Assembly (NCBI GenBank): GCA_021234155.1 | Contig: JAJEKV010000006.1 | Span: 14,832,902-14,896,901, forward strand | Reading direction: 5' to 3' | Origin: Isoetes taiwanensis | Taxonomy: Eukaryota; Streptophyta; Lycopodiopsida; Isoetales; Isoetaceae | DNA length: 64,000 nt | Shown: positions 41,171-55,400 of the stretch, piece after piece | Numbering within the stretch: position 1 is the stretch's first letter | How the letters are laid out: each line of letters begins with the position of its first letter | The notes under the pieces: model-generated | What the model was told of the DNA's origin: nothing | The model's database searches: none | Seen by the model: the letters and a program-made list of their open reading frames with translations, nothing else | Program-made: the position numbers and the translations under genes

Positions 41171-44151
41171 TCAGTTCTTCTCTCATCGGCGTTCTCTTGA
41201 GCTACTTTCTCTACTCTATTCTATTCCTCCTAGCTTCTATCAATTTCATGCTGGATTCTTGTTGTTCCTTCATCCCCTTTTGTTTTGAATTTGTTTCACA
41301 AGTTTTTCCCCTCTTCATTCTCTACCTAGATCTGATCCGAGGCATTTGTTCAGAGGGGTTTCAAGGTTTTAGGTTTTTGGCTGATGCCTCGTGTTGATAC
41401 TGGCCTACCACTCGCCTGCTGACTGGACCCAAGGAGGGTGTACCCAGATCGATGGTTGGCCCCAAATCGGCTTTGGGTTTTTGGTATACTGTGGTCCAGT
41501 GCTGTAAGATCTATCTGGTTCATATATTTGCTGTTGCCTTTCCTTAATTTTTCTAGAACAGATTTTTGTCTTGTTAGTTTAAGAAGTTTTTCAGATGCAG
41601 AGCTCCGGTTCATTTGGTTGGATTTCTTTTTGTAAAATCGACCCAACTGGCCGCTATGGCGGCAAAGATCGGGCAGATACGGAGACTTCCGTCAGGAACT
41701 TCTCTGGAGAGTCCCTGGCTATTTTAATCGACTTGGTTGAGGCTTCTGATACAACGAATCAGCGATTTGGTTGTGGCATCCTGTCTAAGTGCCATTGAAG
41801 AAACCCATCGATGAGGATCTGCAGCACCGAATGGATTAGCAAATGGCGGTGCTCACATTTCCTCGTCTCTGCAGGACTGCGTTTAGGGAATCCGCCACAT
41901 GGCAGGAATTCGAGAGATTCGAGAGATTCGATCCCAGAAATCAAGTCGGCAGGAATCAAGTCGGCCAGAAATCAAGTCGACAGGAATCGATCCCAGACCA
42001 TCGCAGCTTCTGTGAGTTTTTGCTTGTTTATTGTGGTTGAGCAAGGGGATACCGGGCTCTGGTATCCCTGCATTTGGTATGGGTGGCACTTGTGTGTGGA
42101 TGATCGTATCGTGGCTTATAATCTCGGTCTTGTTAAGATGCTTTGTCTTGAGTTCTTTTTGCTTACAATAGCACGTCCCTTGTATATGGATATTGGGTGC
42201 CAGCTTTTCTTTCTATTATGCATTACCGGATAATTCCATGTTGTGGTTCATTATGGTTGTTTTTGTCAACAATCTAGCCTTGTAGCCACACTCTTTAGGT
42301 TACAACTTTGTGGCCTTATAAAGGGAATGATATCATGCAATTGTTTGGATCAAAAGAGCTACCAACGTACTAAATATCCTATATAGTATGATTTTTGCTA
42401 TCTTATTTTATACTGCATGATATGGACTTCATGCATGGTTTTGGTAGCAAGTGTTTGACATAGTTTAGCCTTACTGTTATGTAATTAAAATGATTTGAAG
42501 GGCCTTGAGCGATTTGTCCTCATCCTTGTTATATGCAGCTTAGTTCGCTTATTAACTTGATTGCTTGACCTTCACAGTTGCAGGCTATTTTCAACTATCG
42601 AGTTAGGGACATAACAATTTATGCGATGTCTTCTAATTTACATCTTGTAAGGACGTTGATCTAATACGTGGATGAGCGATCCCATTTGACAGTGAGCAAG
42701 TGAGCTCCATCGTGCATTGTCACGTCCCTTAAGATAAGATTTTATTTTATCTTATTTTTCTAAGTGCTTCACCTTATGACTTAAATGTATTGTTGTTGGT
42801 GGTTTTGCCCCTCACGTTTGCTGCCCTCTTCACCATGGTTCAACTCCTTTTATTGAATGCAAAAGTTGTTTCTCTTCTCCATCATTGTCACACTCTCTTC
42901 ATTGCATCTTCATACATCAAGCCACTTTGAACCTCTTCATACATTGAGCCCACTTTCGAACCTATTTTAGAATCATTAGTCTTGTTGCCTTTTGGGTTAA
43001 TTCTTTAGGACTAGTTACCCCTTTTATTTTTTGGCCGTCTTTGCACTCTCATTCATTTTATCTTCATAGTTGTTTCACTTTGAGCCTATTTCAAGTGCAT
43101 TCTACAGTTGCTTTGTTACTAGTCCTTGGCTGTCCAATTGCCCATTTGCTCCATGTTCCTCATTTTCGTCTTTTTGATGCCATTGTTCGACTCGCTTTTA
43201 GTCCATTTAGTCCTGTTGTGTCATTTGCCGCTTTTACGCTGGGTACCCATTTAGCCTTTTTGTGTTATTGTTCAGGTCCTTTTCATATTTATATCAACTT
43301 AATTGATTACGTTAATTTGCATGGTTAGGTACAACACTTGCAACACTTTGTCGGTTTCGATATTTTTTTGTTGTCGTGATTGGCATATTGGGTGGGGATT
43401 ATTCCATAATGGTTGGTTTGCTTGTCCTCCTCCATATTTTCCTTCTTTGTGATGTAATTTTTGTATATGCAGTTGACATGTGCTTATGCTAATTGGGGAA
43501 AGTCCCTTAGGCATCTATTTCCTCATCCCTCCTCCTTTTTTACATAATGCAGTTTGTTTTCCTTGGTTGACGGCTTGATCAAGGTGCTATGATACGAGCA
43601 TTTTTGCACTCATTATATTGTGTTACATATGTTAATGGTAGGAATCTTGGTCTAACAATATGGTCGGTTCTCACCATGTGCATTTTATTTTACCGTTTTC
43701 ATCATCGTATCCCAATTTTATGTTTTGTCTCCGGTTCTTCAGTTGTCTCCTTGCGACTGTTATTCTCAATTCTTTGACATCGCGTTATTGGCTTGATACG
43801 GATGCTTGGGTCCATCTAGACCACTTGGGACACTTAGTTTTTTGTTGGGATACAGCATTTGCATCTTTTTTGTTCCTTATGTTTTGTTCATTCATTTTGT
43901 CCTTGGGATTGTTCCTTAGCCTCCATTCTAATGTTCCATTCGCTTCCTTCTTTCATGCGGTTGTGTGTTAAGTTTATTGTGCTTCATCATTCCATGCCAT
44001 GTCGTCTCCTTTACAGTTGTTGTTCCCTCTATATTAGTCGGTCAGACTGGTTCCATTGTTTTGTTTATTGCATTCGTCTTCTCTGCTTCTTCTCTCCTAT
44101 TTGCTTTTTCCCTCTGATTTGTCACTAGCTGTTTTTACTCATGTTTGCTAT

Positions 44152-44320
44152 GGTTCTCTTCTTATATAGAAGAGAACCATCATTCTAGGGAAAGGGACAT
44201 CTATTTTGACGTACGCTATTTTGGGCGTAGGAGTCATCTTTAGCCTAAGTTTTCTTTGGCACATGATTTCTTTACCTCATGCGCTATATATATCCCCCAC
44301 AGCTTCCAAGCAATTCTCAT
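44152..44320 (+). promoter_or_regulatory. P2 module: hairpin, conserved box, TATA
   Basis: Arms GGTTCTCTTC (44152-44161) and GAAGAGAACC (44169-44178) flank TTATATA. Then CATTCTAGGGAAAGGGAC, a TATATATA run at about 44286 and CTCATCGGCGTTTCC at about 44317 follow in the order seen in P1. Confidence 0.55.
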
Positions 44321-44567
44321 CGGCGTTTCCTTTGAGCTGAATTCTCCTTGTTCGGTGTTACCCTCTGACTTGGTCTTTCATTCAGTCTTGCTCTCTCGGC
44401 GCTCCGGATGGATTGGGCTCGAATTGCCGGCTCTTTTAAGGGTCCGCGGTATTCTTGCAGGTCCGATTCCTTAACACCAATGGGCATTCACGCATCTTTG
44501 GCTTGGCTTGTTCTCTCAAATTTGTTCAGTACTAGTTTGTTCTATCCTTTGCCCCTTGCCCACGTTC

Positions 44568-44830
44568 TTATGCTCTATCCCTTTACGCTTTGCCATGTTA
44601 TACACTCTATCCGTTCTCTCTCTCTCCTTTTACGATCCGCCATGTTATCTCTGCTCTATCCGTTCTCTGTCTCTCCTTTTTACGATCCAGCCATATTATG
44701 CGCTCTATCCCGTTCTCTTCATTCTCTGTTTCTCCTTTTACGATCCGCCATGTTATCTGCTCTATCCTTTTACGCTTTCGGCCGTTCTTACGCTCTATCT
44801 TTTTTTAGATTCGCCATTACATTATCTGCT
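44568..44830. repeat. Imperfect minisatellite, CTCTATCC-GTTCTC-TTTTACGATCC units (copy 1)
   Basis: Units of about 45-60 bases repeat five to six times, each with CGCTCTATCC, TCTCCTTTTACGATCC and GCCATGTTAT. The array gives a spurious 318-residue frame on the plus strand. Confidence 0.8.
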
Positions 44831-46841
44831 CTATCTTTTTTCTACTCAGACCATGATCGCTTTCTCATCCTTTTTCGATTTTTTACGCCCGCCATGGTTT
44901 TGCGGGGTTTACGCTTCCATGCTCTATCTCGCCCTCTTCTATCCTTTACGAGCCCATCTCTTGTGATTCACATGCTTGGTTTCGCCATATTCCTCCACTT
45001 ATATCATCATTACGCTTTTTTAGATTACGCTCTCCTTTTTTGGCCAAGCGGCGGCATAGGTTCTTACCTTGCTCCCTTTCCGGTGAGTGTTTTAGTCCCC
45101 TCTCCTCCCTCACGCAAACCCAATCCGCATCTTCTCTTGGCGGGAGTCCCGGGTTGGGCATTCCACCGCTCCCATCGGCGCCGGATCGGCTTTGTTTCTT
45201 TTTGTCGGGGATCTGGGGGATCCCGGTATCCGGCGAAGTCGGATAGTCCCGAGTTCCCGGGTCCCGTATCCCAATGTCCCCTCCCTCCCTTTCTTCGTGT
45301 TTTTTTTTTTTTCTTAGGTAGGTTTTTAAAGTTTGGTTTTCGATGGTCTACGGTTTTTGTTTAGGTTGTGGTTTTTTTGTCCCGTAAGTTTGTGGTTGTT
45401 GGTTTTAAAGTTCGATAGTGCATGTGTGTTGTTAAGGTAGGGTTGGGGTTTTGGTCTTTTCCGTGTTATGTGTATGATCTCATGACCTTTTTGCATCGCG
45501 CATTAAGTATTGGGTTCCTAGATTCTTTACTACGGAAAAACCCGATGGCTCCGGGCGTGTTTGCTCATATTCATGCATTAGGTTTTTCGTAGCATCTACT
45601 TCCCTCTTCACTTGTCTCTTTATTCGAATTTGTTATGCTACGTGTCTTTGCCTCTTTTTTTGTCTTATTATAAGATTCTTAAGCTTTGTGTATGCACAAT
45701 TGCCATTATGATCTAGTTCTCATGTCGGTGGTTGCGGTTTTGCCTAGCTAGGGTCGGTTTTGGGTTTTGTTTCGATTCTTTTTCGTTTTCGCCTTGGTTG
45801 TCAATGGTGTGTTTGTTTTTTGTTGGTTTCGTTGTTTGTCTTTTCCTTCCTATATTTTTTCCGGTTTTTTTTCCTGTTTTGTTCATGCGATTCTCACTCC
45901 CTTTGTTCTTTCAGTGACCATGTGCTCAATCTACTCTCCAGAGCTTTACTCGCCCCCCAGCGATATCGAACGTAACCCCCCTCCGTTGCCCGCCATCATA
46001 CTACTAAATACCTCTGTTCCGTCTGACCCAGCACTTTTCTTACCTTTCCCATTTGAGCTGAATTCTCCTTGTTGCCTGCGCACAGCTTGACTGACGTTTA
46101 TCACTCTTTCTGACTGAACATCCTTATTTGTCTTCTTCATCAGTTTACGTCCATTTACACTCATCCTAATTAGAATGTTGAATTTAGATTGCAGCATCCT
46201 CTTTGTTACATGACTTCATATTATGCAGAAGCCCAGTGTTATAAAGAAGTCACGGTTCAAATAGACTTTTGGAACTTTATAGAATGATTACATATTGTTA
46301 GAGAATCATTGTGTTGTGTAGATGGTTTGTTGTCATAGAGGCTAGAGTGCAAAACCTCATCAAAACGATCTCGCAACTTCTATCTCGAGTAACCATCCTC
46401 AGGAAAGCAATGGGTACGGTTTGGGAGCTTTTTCCTTGTTTGCCTCACCAAAAGCATAAGATTGCCTTATGTGCCTCATCATGCACCGTATGGTATCACG
46501 GATCATATGCAAAAAGCTTGCGTGCCTCATCATGCAATCAGATAGTATCCGGATCATTTGCCTTGCTTGTTTGTCTTGTTCTTGCTTCTACAAGGTTTAT
46601 ATTTCATATGTGCAAGTTCTTTGTTTCTAGTTCCAGAGTTCCAAAGTGGTTTGTCTGGATTTCACATCCTTAAAGCGTGTAGTAGTGTTGGATCATCGCA
46701 AAAGTTTTTTTTCACTCTGTTTGTCTTGTTCTTAGCCTTTATAAGGTTTTCTTTCCAGGTTCGAAAGTTTCTTCGCTTGAATGTGCTAGGGCCTCGGTCA
46801 AGTTATACTTCTTTTCTTGTAGGTTGATGCATGGGGGGTTG

Positions 46842-46930
46842 GTTATGTTCGAGGTCTTAAAAAGGATGAATTACGAGGTCTTAAAAGGATGTTAAAGGGA
46901 CGATTACGAGGTCTTAAACGGATGGTTACA
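46842..46930. repeat. Short array of ACGAGGTCTTAAA units (copy 1; also 54425-54513)
   Basis: Three units of about 22-34 bases containing GAGGTCTTAAAAAGGATG variants. Downstream (47.1-47.4 kb) a looser repeat of CCTTGTGCATAATATTATTA-like text occurs four to five times. Confidence 0.7.
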
Positions 46931-49900
46931 ATAGTAGTTTCTATGTGGAGATTGATTACTCTCGTCCTTGCCTCCTTTTTACTGGTTCTGTGTTGAGATT
47001 GGTCCGTCTAGTCCTTACCTCATCTTTCCCTTGGTTTGACGCCATGCGTAGGTCAATTGTGCCACTTTTTTATAAAATTGAACCTTTTGTTATAAACATT
47101 ATAATAAGGGATCCTTGTGCATAATATTATTACACATTAATAACCACAGGTCTTGGTGCATAGCATTAATAACAAAGGGTCCTGGTGCGTAGGTTGGTTT
47201 TGCCTAGGTTGAGTTTGGTCCGTCTCATCGACGCCTCCTCTTTCCCTTGTTGTTTTGATGCCCATGGTGCCCTTTTATTTTATTTTATTTAAACATTATA
47301 ATCAGGGGTCCTTGTGCATAATATTATTAAATATTAATAACAAGAAGTCCTCGTGCATATTATTAGCCATTACTACCACAAAGGTCTTGGTGCATAGGTT
47401 GGTTGTGCTTGGGTCCGTTGTGCCCTATCCCCCCAAGCGCATGTTCTTGTTTGTGTTGTTTTTTCTGTCGGTTGCCTTGGATGTGCTTGAGCTTGGAGTC
47501 TAGAGTCAGTCCTTGTTTGCTTCGTTGCTTTCTTGGTTGTCTGGCTCTTGCATGAGTCGTGTTAGGAATGGTATATGCTTTCTTTGTTCTTTCTTTCAGC
47601 CTTTTGGGTTGGTCGGTTTAGGGTGTCCATCCTCATTGTCTCTATTTTTCCGTATCTAGATTAACCATCTTACGTGTCATATCCTTTTTTGGCTTTCTTA
47701 CTTGCGTGTATTTGTAAGTGTATAAATTATGGGTTATTGCTCATTTTTGCAGAGTCGTCTGGTTCTTTTCTTGGGTCGGTTTGCATTTAGCTTTGTATTA
47801 TTATCGTGGTGGTATGTTTCCTTGGGTGGCCTATCTATCTTCTTGTCGCCTATCTTATTTCTTGTTTACCTTCATTTAAAAATTGACTAGTCTTTCTAGT
47901 TTTTTAGTGGTGATTGGCGTGTTTAATTTCGTAGGTTTGTCCTAGTGGTAGTTTCTCTCTTTGGTGGTCTATTTTACGTCCTTTTGCTCTCTCTTTCAAA
48001 TTTGAAGGTTTGAAACCCCGTCTTGTTTTGTAAGTTATGTAGTGGGTAAGAGTAGGGTTGTTAGATGTTGGTTTTATCAAGTTCCCTTGGGCCAGTTGCT
48101 CTTTAGATTAGTATATTTGTCAGATGATGGTTTTTTCCTTTGGTGGACTGACCATGTATAGTTCCCTCTTTTTTGCAAATGTTACGTTTACAGCCTTCGT
48201 TGGTTTTAGTTGCAGGGTTCTTGGTGTGGAAAAAGCTTGAGCTATGGTTCTGGTTGGGGATGGCATCTCGGTAGATCACGGATAAGAATCATTTTTTGAC
48301 TTGGCGACTAGAGGGGTCAATGTCGGACTAGCTTCTTGGTAGTTTTCCTCGTCTTGTCATTATGAAGGGGTGGTGCCGTCTTTAGTCGACATTGATGGGG
48401 AGCGTTGTCAAATATTTGTCCACAGAGGTCAACAAGGGACTAACTACTTTGTATGTGGCTTTTTTACGCCAAGTCGGGGTTTTATGTTTAGTTGCTTCAT
48501 TGCATTTTGGGCAATTCCTCATTATATCCTCAGATTTAATCGACCCATGCGGTTTGCCCCTTTTCTTGACATTTTGGCACTTGACCTCACGGATTTTTAG
48601 CACGAGTTGTCGGGCGACTTCGGGTATTTTCGGTATCTTGAATACAACCTTCTCCATTTGGATATTACGGCATTTTTCTACACATGAACTTTTCCTTAGT
48701 CGCGCATTCGTTATGAGTTGGTGATTCATGTTAGTTCATGCCATGTTGCTTTTGGTTATTCTCGACACTTTCTAATCTCGTAGACATGGTGTGGTCCATA
48801 ACGTCTCTATTTTCTACCACCTTGGTCCTTTTTGTTGCGCTTTGCTTCCATACTTAGATGTGGTCCTTTTTTGCTTAGGATCTCATGTTTCCCGTCGTTG
48901 GTCTATTGGTACCATTTGTGGTGGTCGCTTACATTTTTGGTCGTTTTGCAGGAGTTTTACAATTGGTGGTGTTTGCTAGAATCATTTGGCTCATTTATAT
49001 ATGGCTTTTGCCAGTGCCATATCTCAGTTGGCATTTTGTGTGGGTTGAGCTATTGCATTCTTGCGGCATTGGTGCTTGTGACATTTAGTTGCGAATCTTC
49101 TTTTATATTCCTTTATGTGGTGAGTTCCATGTCCTTGTGTTGACCACCTAGCCATGTGCCCCTTCAATTCTTTTTCATTGGCTTCTTTCCACTGCCTTTA
49201 CTCGTTCCCTTTACTACGCGACGTCCATTATTCCCTCTTTTTGCCGACTGTTGTTCCATTTGTCTCGTTGAGCTCTTATGGTGTCCCTTGAGTCCTAGCT
49301 CTTGCAGTCCGAGTTGTGCTTGAGTTGCTTCCATACGTCTTTACGCCGCTTCTCTTGTTGTCCGGGTTGTCCTGAAGTTGTCCCATCTGTCTGATTGCTC
49401 GTAGCATTCTTGTCTCATGATTTCTCAGCAATAGTTTGTTCACTTGCGGATGCATGATTTGTTCCTCTCACTCGTGCTTTTTCGTTGGTCTTTTCAGTGG
49501 TAGTTTGTTCGATTGCCCAATTTATTTCCCTCGCCTTTCCATTTCACAGCGGTTTTCTAGTGCCTCTTTCTTTATCCCATTCCTCCATCCATTTCATTTG
49601 TTTTGCTTCATTTTTTGCTCTAGGATTGTGGAGCTTTGTTTCTAGGGTATGTATAGGTAGATAGGTGCTCTGGTATCCCTGCATTTGGTATGGGTGGCAC
49701 TTGTGTGTGGATGATCGTATCGTGGCTTATAATCTCGGTCTTGTTAAGATGCTTTGTCTTGAGTTCTTTTTGCTTACAATAGCACGTCCCTTGTATATGG
49801 ATATTGGGTGCCAGCTTTTCTTTCTATTATGCATTACCGGATAATTCCATGTTGTGGTTCATTATGGTTGTTTTTGTCAACAATCTAGCCTTGTAGCCAC

Positions 49901-51758
49901 ACTCTTTAGGTTACAACTTTGTGGCCTTATAAAGGGAATGATATCATGCAATTGTTTGGATCAAAAGAGCTACCAACGTACTAAATATCCTATATAGTAT
50001 GATTTTTGCTATCTTATTTTATACTGCATGATATGGACTTCATGCATGGTTTTGGTAGCAAGTGTTTGACATAGTTTAGCCTTACTGTTATGTAATTAAA
50101 ATGATTTGAAGGGCCTTGAGCGATTTGTCCTCATCCTTGTTATATGCAGCTTAGTTCGCTTATTAACTTGATTGCTTGACCTTCACAGTTGCAGGCTATT
50201 TTCAACTATCGAGTTAGGGACATAACAATTTATGCGATGTCTTCTAATTTACATCTTGTAAGGACGTTGATCTAATACGTGGATGAGCGATCCCATTTGA
50301 CAGTGAGCAAGTGAGCTCCATCGTGCATTGTCACGTCCCTTAAGATAAGATTTTATTTTATCTTATTTTTCTAAGTGCTTCACCTTATGACTTAAATGTA
50401 TTGTTGTTGGTGGTTTTGCCCCTCACGTTTGCTGCCCTCTTCACCATGGTTCAACTCCTTTTATTGAATGCAAAAGTTGTTTCTCTTCTCCATCATTGTC
50501 ACACTCTCTTCATTGCATCTTCATACATCAAGCCACTTTGAACCTCTTCATACATTGAGCCCACTTTCGAACCTATTTTAGAATCATTAGTCTTGTTGCC
50601 TTTTGGGTTAATTCTTTAGGACTAGTTACCCCTTTTATTTTTTGGCCGTCTTTGCACTCTCATTCATTTTATCTTCATAGTTGTTTCACTTTGAGCCTAT
50701 TTCAAGTGCATTCTACAGTTGCTTTGTTACTAGTCCTTGGCTGTCCAATTGCCCATTTGCTCCATGTTCCTCATTTTCGTCTTTTTGATGCCATTGTTCG
50801 ACTCGCTTTTAGTCCATTTAGTCCTGTTGTGTCATTTGCCGCTTTTACGCTGGGTACCCATTTAGCCTTTTTGTGTTATTGTTCAGGTCCTTTTCATATT
50901 TATATCAACTTAATTGATTACGTTAATTTGCATGGTTAGGTACAACACTTGCAACACTTTGTCAGTTTCGATATTTTTTTGTTGTCGTGATTGGCATATT
51001 GGGTGGGGATTATTCCATAATGGTTGGTTTGCTTGTCCTCCTCCATATTTTCCTTCTTTGTGATGTAATTTTTGTATATGCAGTTGACATGTGCTTATGC
51101 TAATTGGGGAAAGTCCCTTAGGCATCTATTTCCTCATCCCTCCTCCTTTTTTACATAATGCAGTTTGTTTTCCTTGGTTGACGGCTTGATCAAGGTGCTA
51201 TGATACGAGCATTTTTGCACTCATTATATTGTGTTACATATGTTAATGGTAGGAATCTTGGTCTAACAATATGGTCGGTTCTCACCATGTGCATTTTATT
51301 TTACCGTTTCATCGTATCCCAATTTTATGTTTTGTCTCCGGTTCTTCAGTTGTCTCCTTGCGACTGTTATTCTCAATTCTTTGACATCGCGTTATTGGCT
51401 TGATACGGATGCTTGGGTCCATCTAGACCACTTGGGACACTTAGTTTTTTGTTGGGATACAGCATTTGCATCTTTTTTGTTCCTTATGTTTTGTTCATTC
51501 ATTTTGTCCTTGGGATTGTTCCTTAGCCTCCATTCTAATGTTCCATTCGCTTCCTTCTTTCATGCGGTTGTGTGTTAAGTTTATTGTGCTTCATCATTCC
51601 ATGCCATGTCGTCTCCTTTACAGTTGTTGTTCCCTCTATATTAGTCGGTCAGACTGGTTCCATTGTTTTGTTTATTGCATTCGTCTTCTCTGCTTCTTCT
51701 CTCCTATTTGCTTTTTCCCTCTGATTTGTCACTAGCTGTTTTTACTCATGTTTGCTAT

Positions 51759-51925
51759 GGTTCTCTTCTTATATAGAAGAGAACCATCATTCTAGGGAAA
51801 GGGACATCTATTTTGACGTACGCTATTTTGGGCGTAGGAGTCATCTTTAGCCTAAGTTTTCTTTGGCACATGATTTCTTTACCTCTGTCTGCTATATATA
51901 TCCCTGTAGCTTCCAAGCAATTCTC
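51759..51925 (+). promoter_or_regulatory. P3 module (copy of P2 in the second repeat)
   Basis: Hairpin at 51759-51785, identical to P2, then the conserved box, TATATATA (about 51893) and CTCATCGGCGTTTCC. Confidence 0.55.
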
Positions 51926-52189
51926 ATCGGCGTTTCCTTTGAGCTGAATTCTCCTTGTTCCAGTGTTACCCTACAGCTTGGTCTTTCATTCAGTCTTTGC
52001 TCTGGATTTTGCTCCGGATGGATTGGGCTCCGTTGCCGGCTCTTTTAAAAGTCCGCGGTATTCTTGCGATCCCGATTCCTTAACACCAATGGGCATTCGC
52101 ATCTTTGGCTTGGCTTGTTCTCTCAAATTTGTTCGTACTAGTTTGTTCTATCCTTTGCTTTTGCCACGTTCTTATGCTCTATCCCTTTA

Positions 52190-52420
52190 CGCTTTGCCAT
52201 GTTATCACGCTCTATCCGTTCTCTGTCTCTCCTTTTACGATCCGCCATGTTATCACGCTCTATCCGTTCTCTGTCTCTCCTTTTACGATCCGCCATATTA
52301 TCGCTCTATCCGTTCTCTGTTCTCTGTTTCTCCTTTTACGATCCAGCCATGTTATCTGCTCTATCCTTTTACGCTTTCGGCCGTTCTTACGCTCTATCTT
52401 TTTTTAGATTAGCCATTACA
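52190..52420. repeat. Imperfect minisatellite, CTCTATCC-GTTCTC-TTTTACGATCC units (copy 2)
   Basis: Same units as at 44568 but with a different unit order and number, so this array is a hot spot of difference between the two 7.6-kb copies. Confidence 0.8.
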
Positions 52421-55400
52421 TTATCTGCTCTATCTTTTTCTACTCGACCATGATCGCTGCTCTGTCCTTTTTGATTTTTACGCCGCCATGGTTTTAGCGG
52501 GGTTTTACGCTTCCATGCTCTATCTCGCCCTCTTCTATCCTTTACGAGCCCATCTCTTGTGATTCACATGCTTGGTTTAGCCATATTCCTCCACCTTATA
52601 TCATCATTACGTTTTTTACGATTACGCTCTCCTTTTTTGGCCGGCGGCGGCATAGGTTCTTACCTTGCTCCCTTTCGGTGAGTGTTTATGTCCCCTCTCC
52701 TCCCTCTCGCAAACCCAATCCGCATCTTCTCTTGGCGGAGTCCCGGTTGGGCATTCCACGCTCCCATCGGCCCGGATCGGGCTTTTTTTCTTTTTGTCGG
52801 GGATCCGGTCGTAGCGATATCCGACGAAGTCGGGTAGTCCCGAGTTCCCGGGTCCTGGTATCCCAATGTCCCCTCCCTCCCTTTCTTCGTGTTTTTCTTT
52901 TTTTCTTAGGTAGGTTTTTAAAGTTTGGTTTTCGATGGTCTACGGTTTTTTGTTTAGGTTGTGGTTTTTTGTCCTGTAAGTTTGTGGTTGTTGGTTTTAA
53001 AGTTCGATAGTGCATGTGTGTTGTTAAGGTAGGGTTGGGGTTTTGGTCTTTTCCGTGTTATGTGTATGATCTCATGACCTTTTTTGCATGCGCATTCGTA
53101 TTGGGTTCCTAGATTCTTTACTACGGAAAACTGATGGCTCGGACGTGTTTGCTCATATTCATGCATTAGGTTTTTCGTAGCATCTACTTCCCTCTTCACT
53201 TGTCTCTTTATTCGAATTTGTTATGCTACGTGTCTTGCCTCTTTTTTGTCTTATTATAAGATTCTTAAGCCTGTGTATGCACAATTGCCATTATGATCTA
53301 GTTCTCATGTCGGTGGTTGCGGTTTTGCCTAGCTAGGGTCGGTTTTGGGTTTTGTTTCGATTCTTTTTCGTTTTCGCCTTGGTTGTCAATGGTGTGTTTG
53401 TTTTTTGTTGGTTTCGTTGTTTGTCTTTTCCTTCCTATATTTTTTCCGGTTTTTTTTCCTGTTTTGTTCATGCGATTCTCACTCCCTTTGTTCTTTCAGT
53501 GACCATGTGCTCAATCTACTCTCCAGAGCTTTACTCTGCCCACCACTGATATCGAACGTAACCCCCCTCCGTTGCCCGCCATCATACTACTAAATACCTC
53601 TGTTCCGTCTGACCCAGCACTTTTCTTACCTTTCCCATTTGAGCTGAATTCTCCTTGTTGCCTGCGCACAGCTTGACTGACGTTTATCACTCTTTCTGAC
53701 TGAACATCCTTATTTGTCTTCTTCATCAGTTTACGTCCATTTACACTCATCCTAATTAGAATGTTGAATTTAGATTGCAGCATCCTCTTTGTTACATGAC
53801 TTCATATTATGCAGAAGCCCAGTGTTATAAAGAAGTCACGGTTCAAATAGACTTTTGGAACTTTATAGAATGATTACATATTGTTAGAGAATCATTGTGT
53901 TGTGTAGATGGTTTGTTGTCATAGAGGCTAGAGTGCAAAACCTCATCAAAACGATCTCGCAACTTCTATCTCGAGTAACCATCCTCAGGAAAGCAATGGG
54001 TACGGTTTGGGAGCTTTTTCCTTGTTTGCCTCACCAAAAGCATAAGATTGCCTTGCGTGCCTCATCATGCACCGTATGGTATCTGGATCATATGCAAAAG
54101 CTTGCGTGCCTCATCATGCACCGTATAGTATCTGGATCATTTGCCTTGCTTGTTTGTCTTGTTCTTGCTTCTACAAGGTTTATATTTCATATGTGCAAGT
54201 TCTTTGTTTCTAGTTCCAGAGTTCCAAAGTGGTTTGTCTGGATTTCACATCCTTAAAGCAGCGTGTAGTGTTGGATCATCGCAAAAGTTTTTTCTCACTC
54301 TGTTTGTCTTGTTCTTAGCCTTTATAAGGTTTTCTTTCCAGGTTCGAAAGTTTCTTCGCTTGAATGTGCTAGGGCCTCGGTCAAGTTATACTTCTTTTCT
54401 TGTAGGTTGATGCATGGGGGGTTGGTTATGTTCGAGGTCTTAAAAAGGATGAATTACGAGGTCTTAAAAGGATGTTAAAGGGACGATTACGAGGTCTTAA
54501 ACGGATGGTTACAATAGTAGTTTCTATGTGGAGATTGATTACTCTCGTCCTTGCCTCCTTTTTACTGGTTCTGTGTTGAGATTGGTCCGTCTAGTCCTTA
54601 CCTCATCTTTCCCTTGGTTTGACGCCATGCGTAGGTCAATTGTGCCACTTTTTTATAAAATTGAACCTTTTGTTATAAACATTATAATAAGGGATCCTTG
54701 TGCATAATATTATTACACATTAATAACCACAGGTCTTGGTGCATAGCATTAATAACAAAGGGTCCTGGTGCGTAGGTTGGTTTTGCCTAGGTTGAGTTTG
54801 GTCCGTCTCATCGACGCCTCCTCTTTCCCTTGTTGTTTTGATGCCCATGGTGCCCTTTTATTTTATTTTATTTAAACATTATAATCAGGGGTCCTTGTGC
54901 ATAATATTATTAAATATTAATAACAAGAAGTCCTCGTGCATATTATTAGCCATTACTACCACAAAGGTCTTGGTGCATAGGTTGGTTGTGCTTGGGTCCG
55001 TTGTGCCCTATCCCCCCAAGAGCATGTTCTTGTTTGTGTTGTTTTTTCTGTCGGTTGCCTTGGATGTGCTTGAGCTTGGAGTCTAGAGTCAGTCCTTGTT
55101 TGCTTCGTTGCTTTCTTGGTTGTCTGGCTCTTGCATGAGTCGTGTTAGGAATGGTATATGCTTTCTTTGTTCTTTCTTTCAGCCTTTTGGGTTGGTCGGT
55201 TTAGGGTGTCCATCCTCATTGTCTCTATTTTTCCGTATCTAGATTAACCATCTTACGTGTCATATCCTTTTTTGGCTTTCTTACTTGCGTGTATTTGTAA
55301 GTGTATAAATTATGGGTTATTGCTCATTTTGCAGAGTCGTCTGGTTCTTTTTTCTTGGGTCGGTTTGCATTTAGCTTTGTATTATTATCGTGGTGGTATG

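Larger units (their letters stand above)
42056..49666 (+). repeat. 7.6-kb tandem duplication, copy 1 (7,611 bp)
   Basis: It starts GCTCTGGTATCCCTGCATTT and ends GTATAGGTAGATAGGT. The next base begins copy 2 with the same GCTCTGGTATCC. Most of the length is identical to copy 2; differences are gathered in a few clusters (44.25-45.3, 46.4-46.5 and 48.5-48.7 kb). Confidence 0.9.

Noticed and set aside
43041-43328. Short hydrophobic frames identical in both 7.6-kb copies (also 50652-50939 and others)
   Set aside because: Conservation only reflects the recent duplication; T-rich DNA gives such leucine/phenylalanine-rich frames by chance, and no start context or motif supports them.
44408-45364. 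A 318-codon plus-strand frame as a membrane protein gene
   Set aside because: It runs through a CTCTATCC/TTTTACG minisatellite, is low in complexity, and is not kept open in the second 7.6-kb copy.
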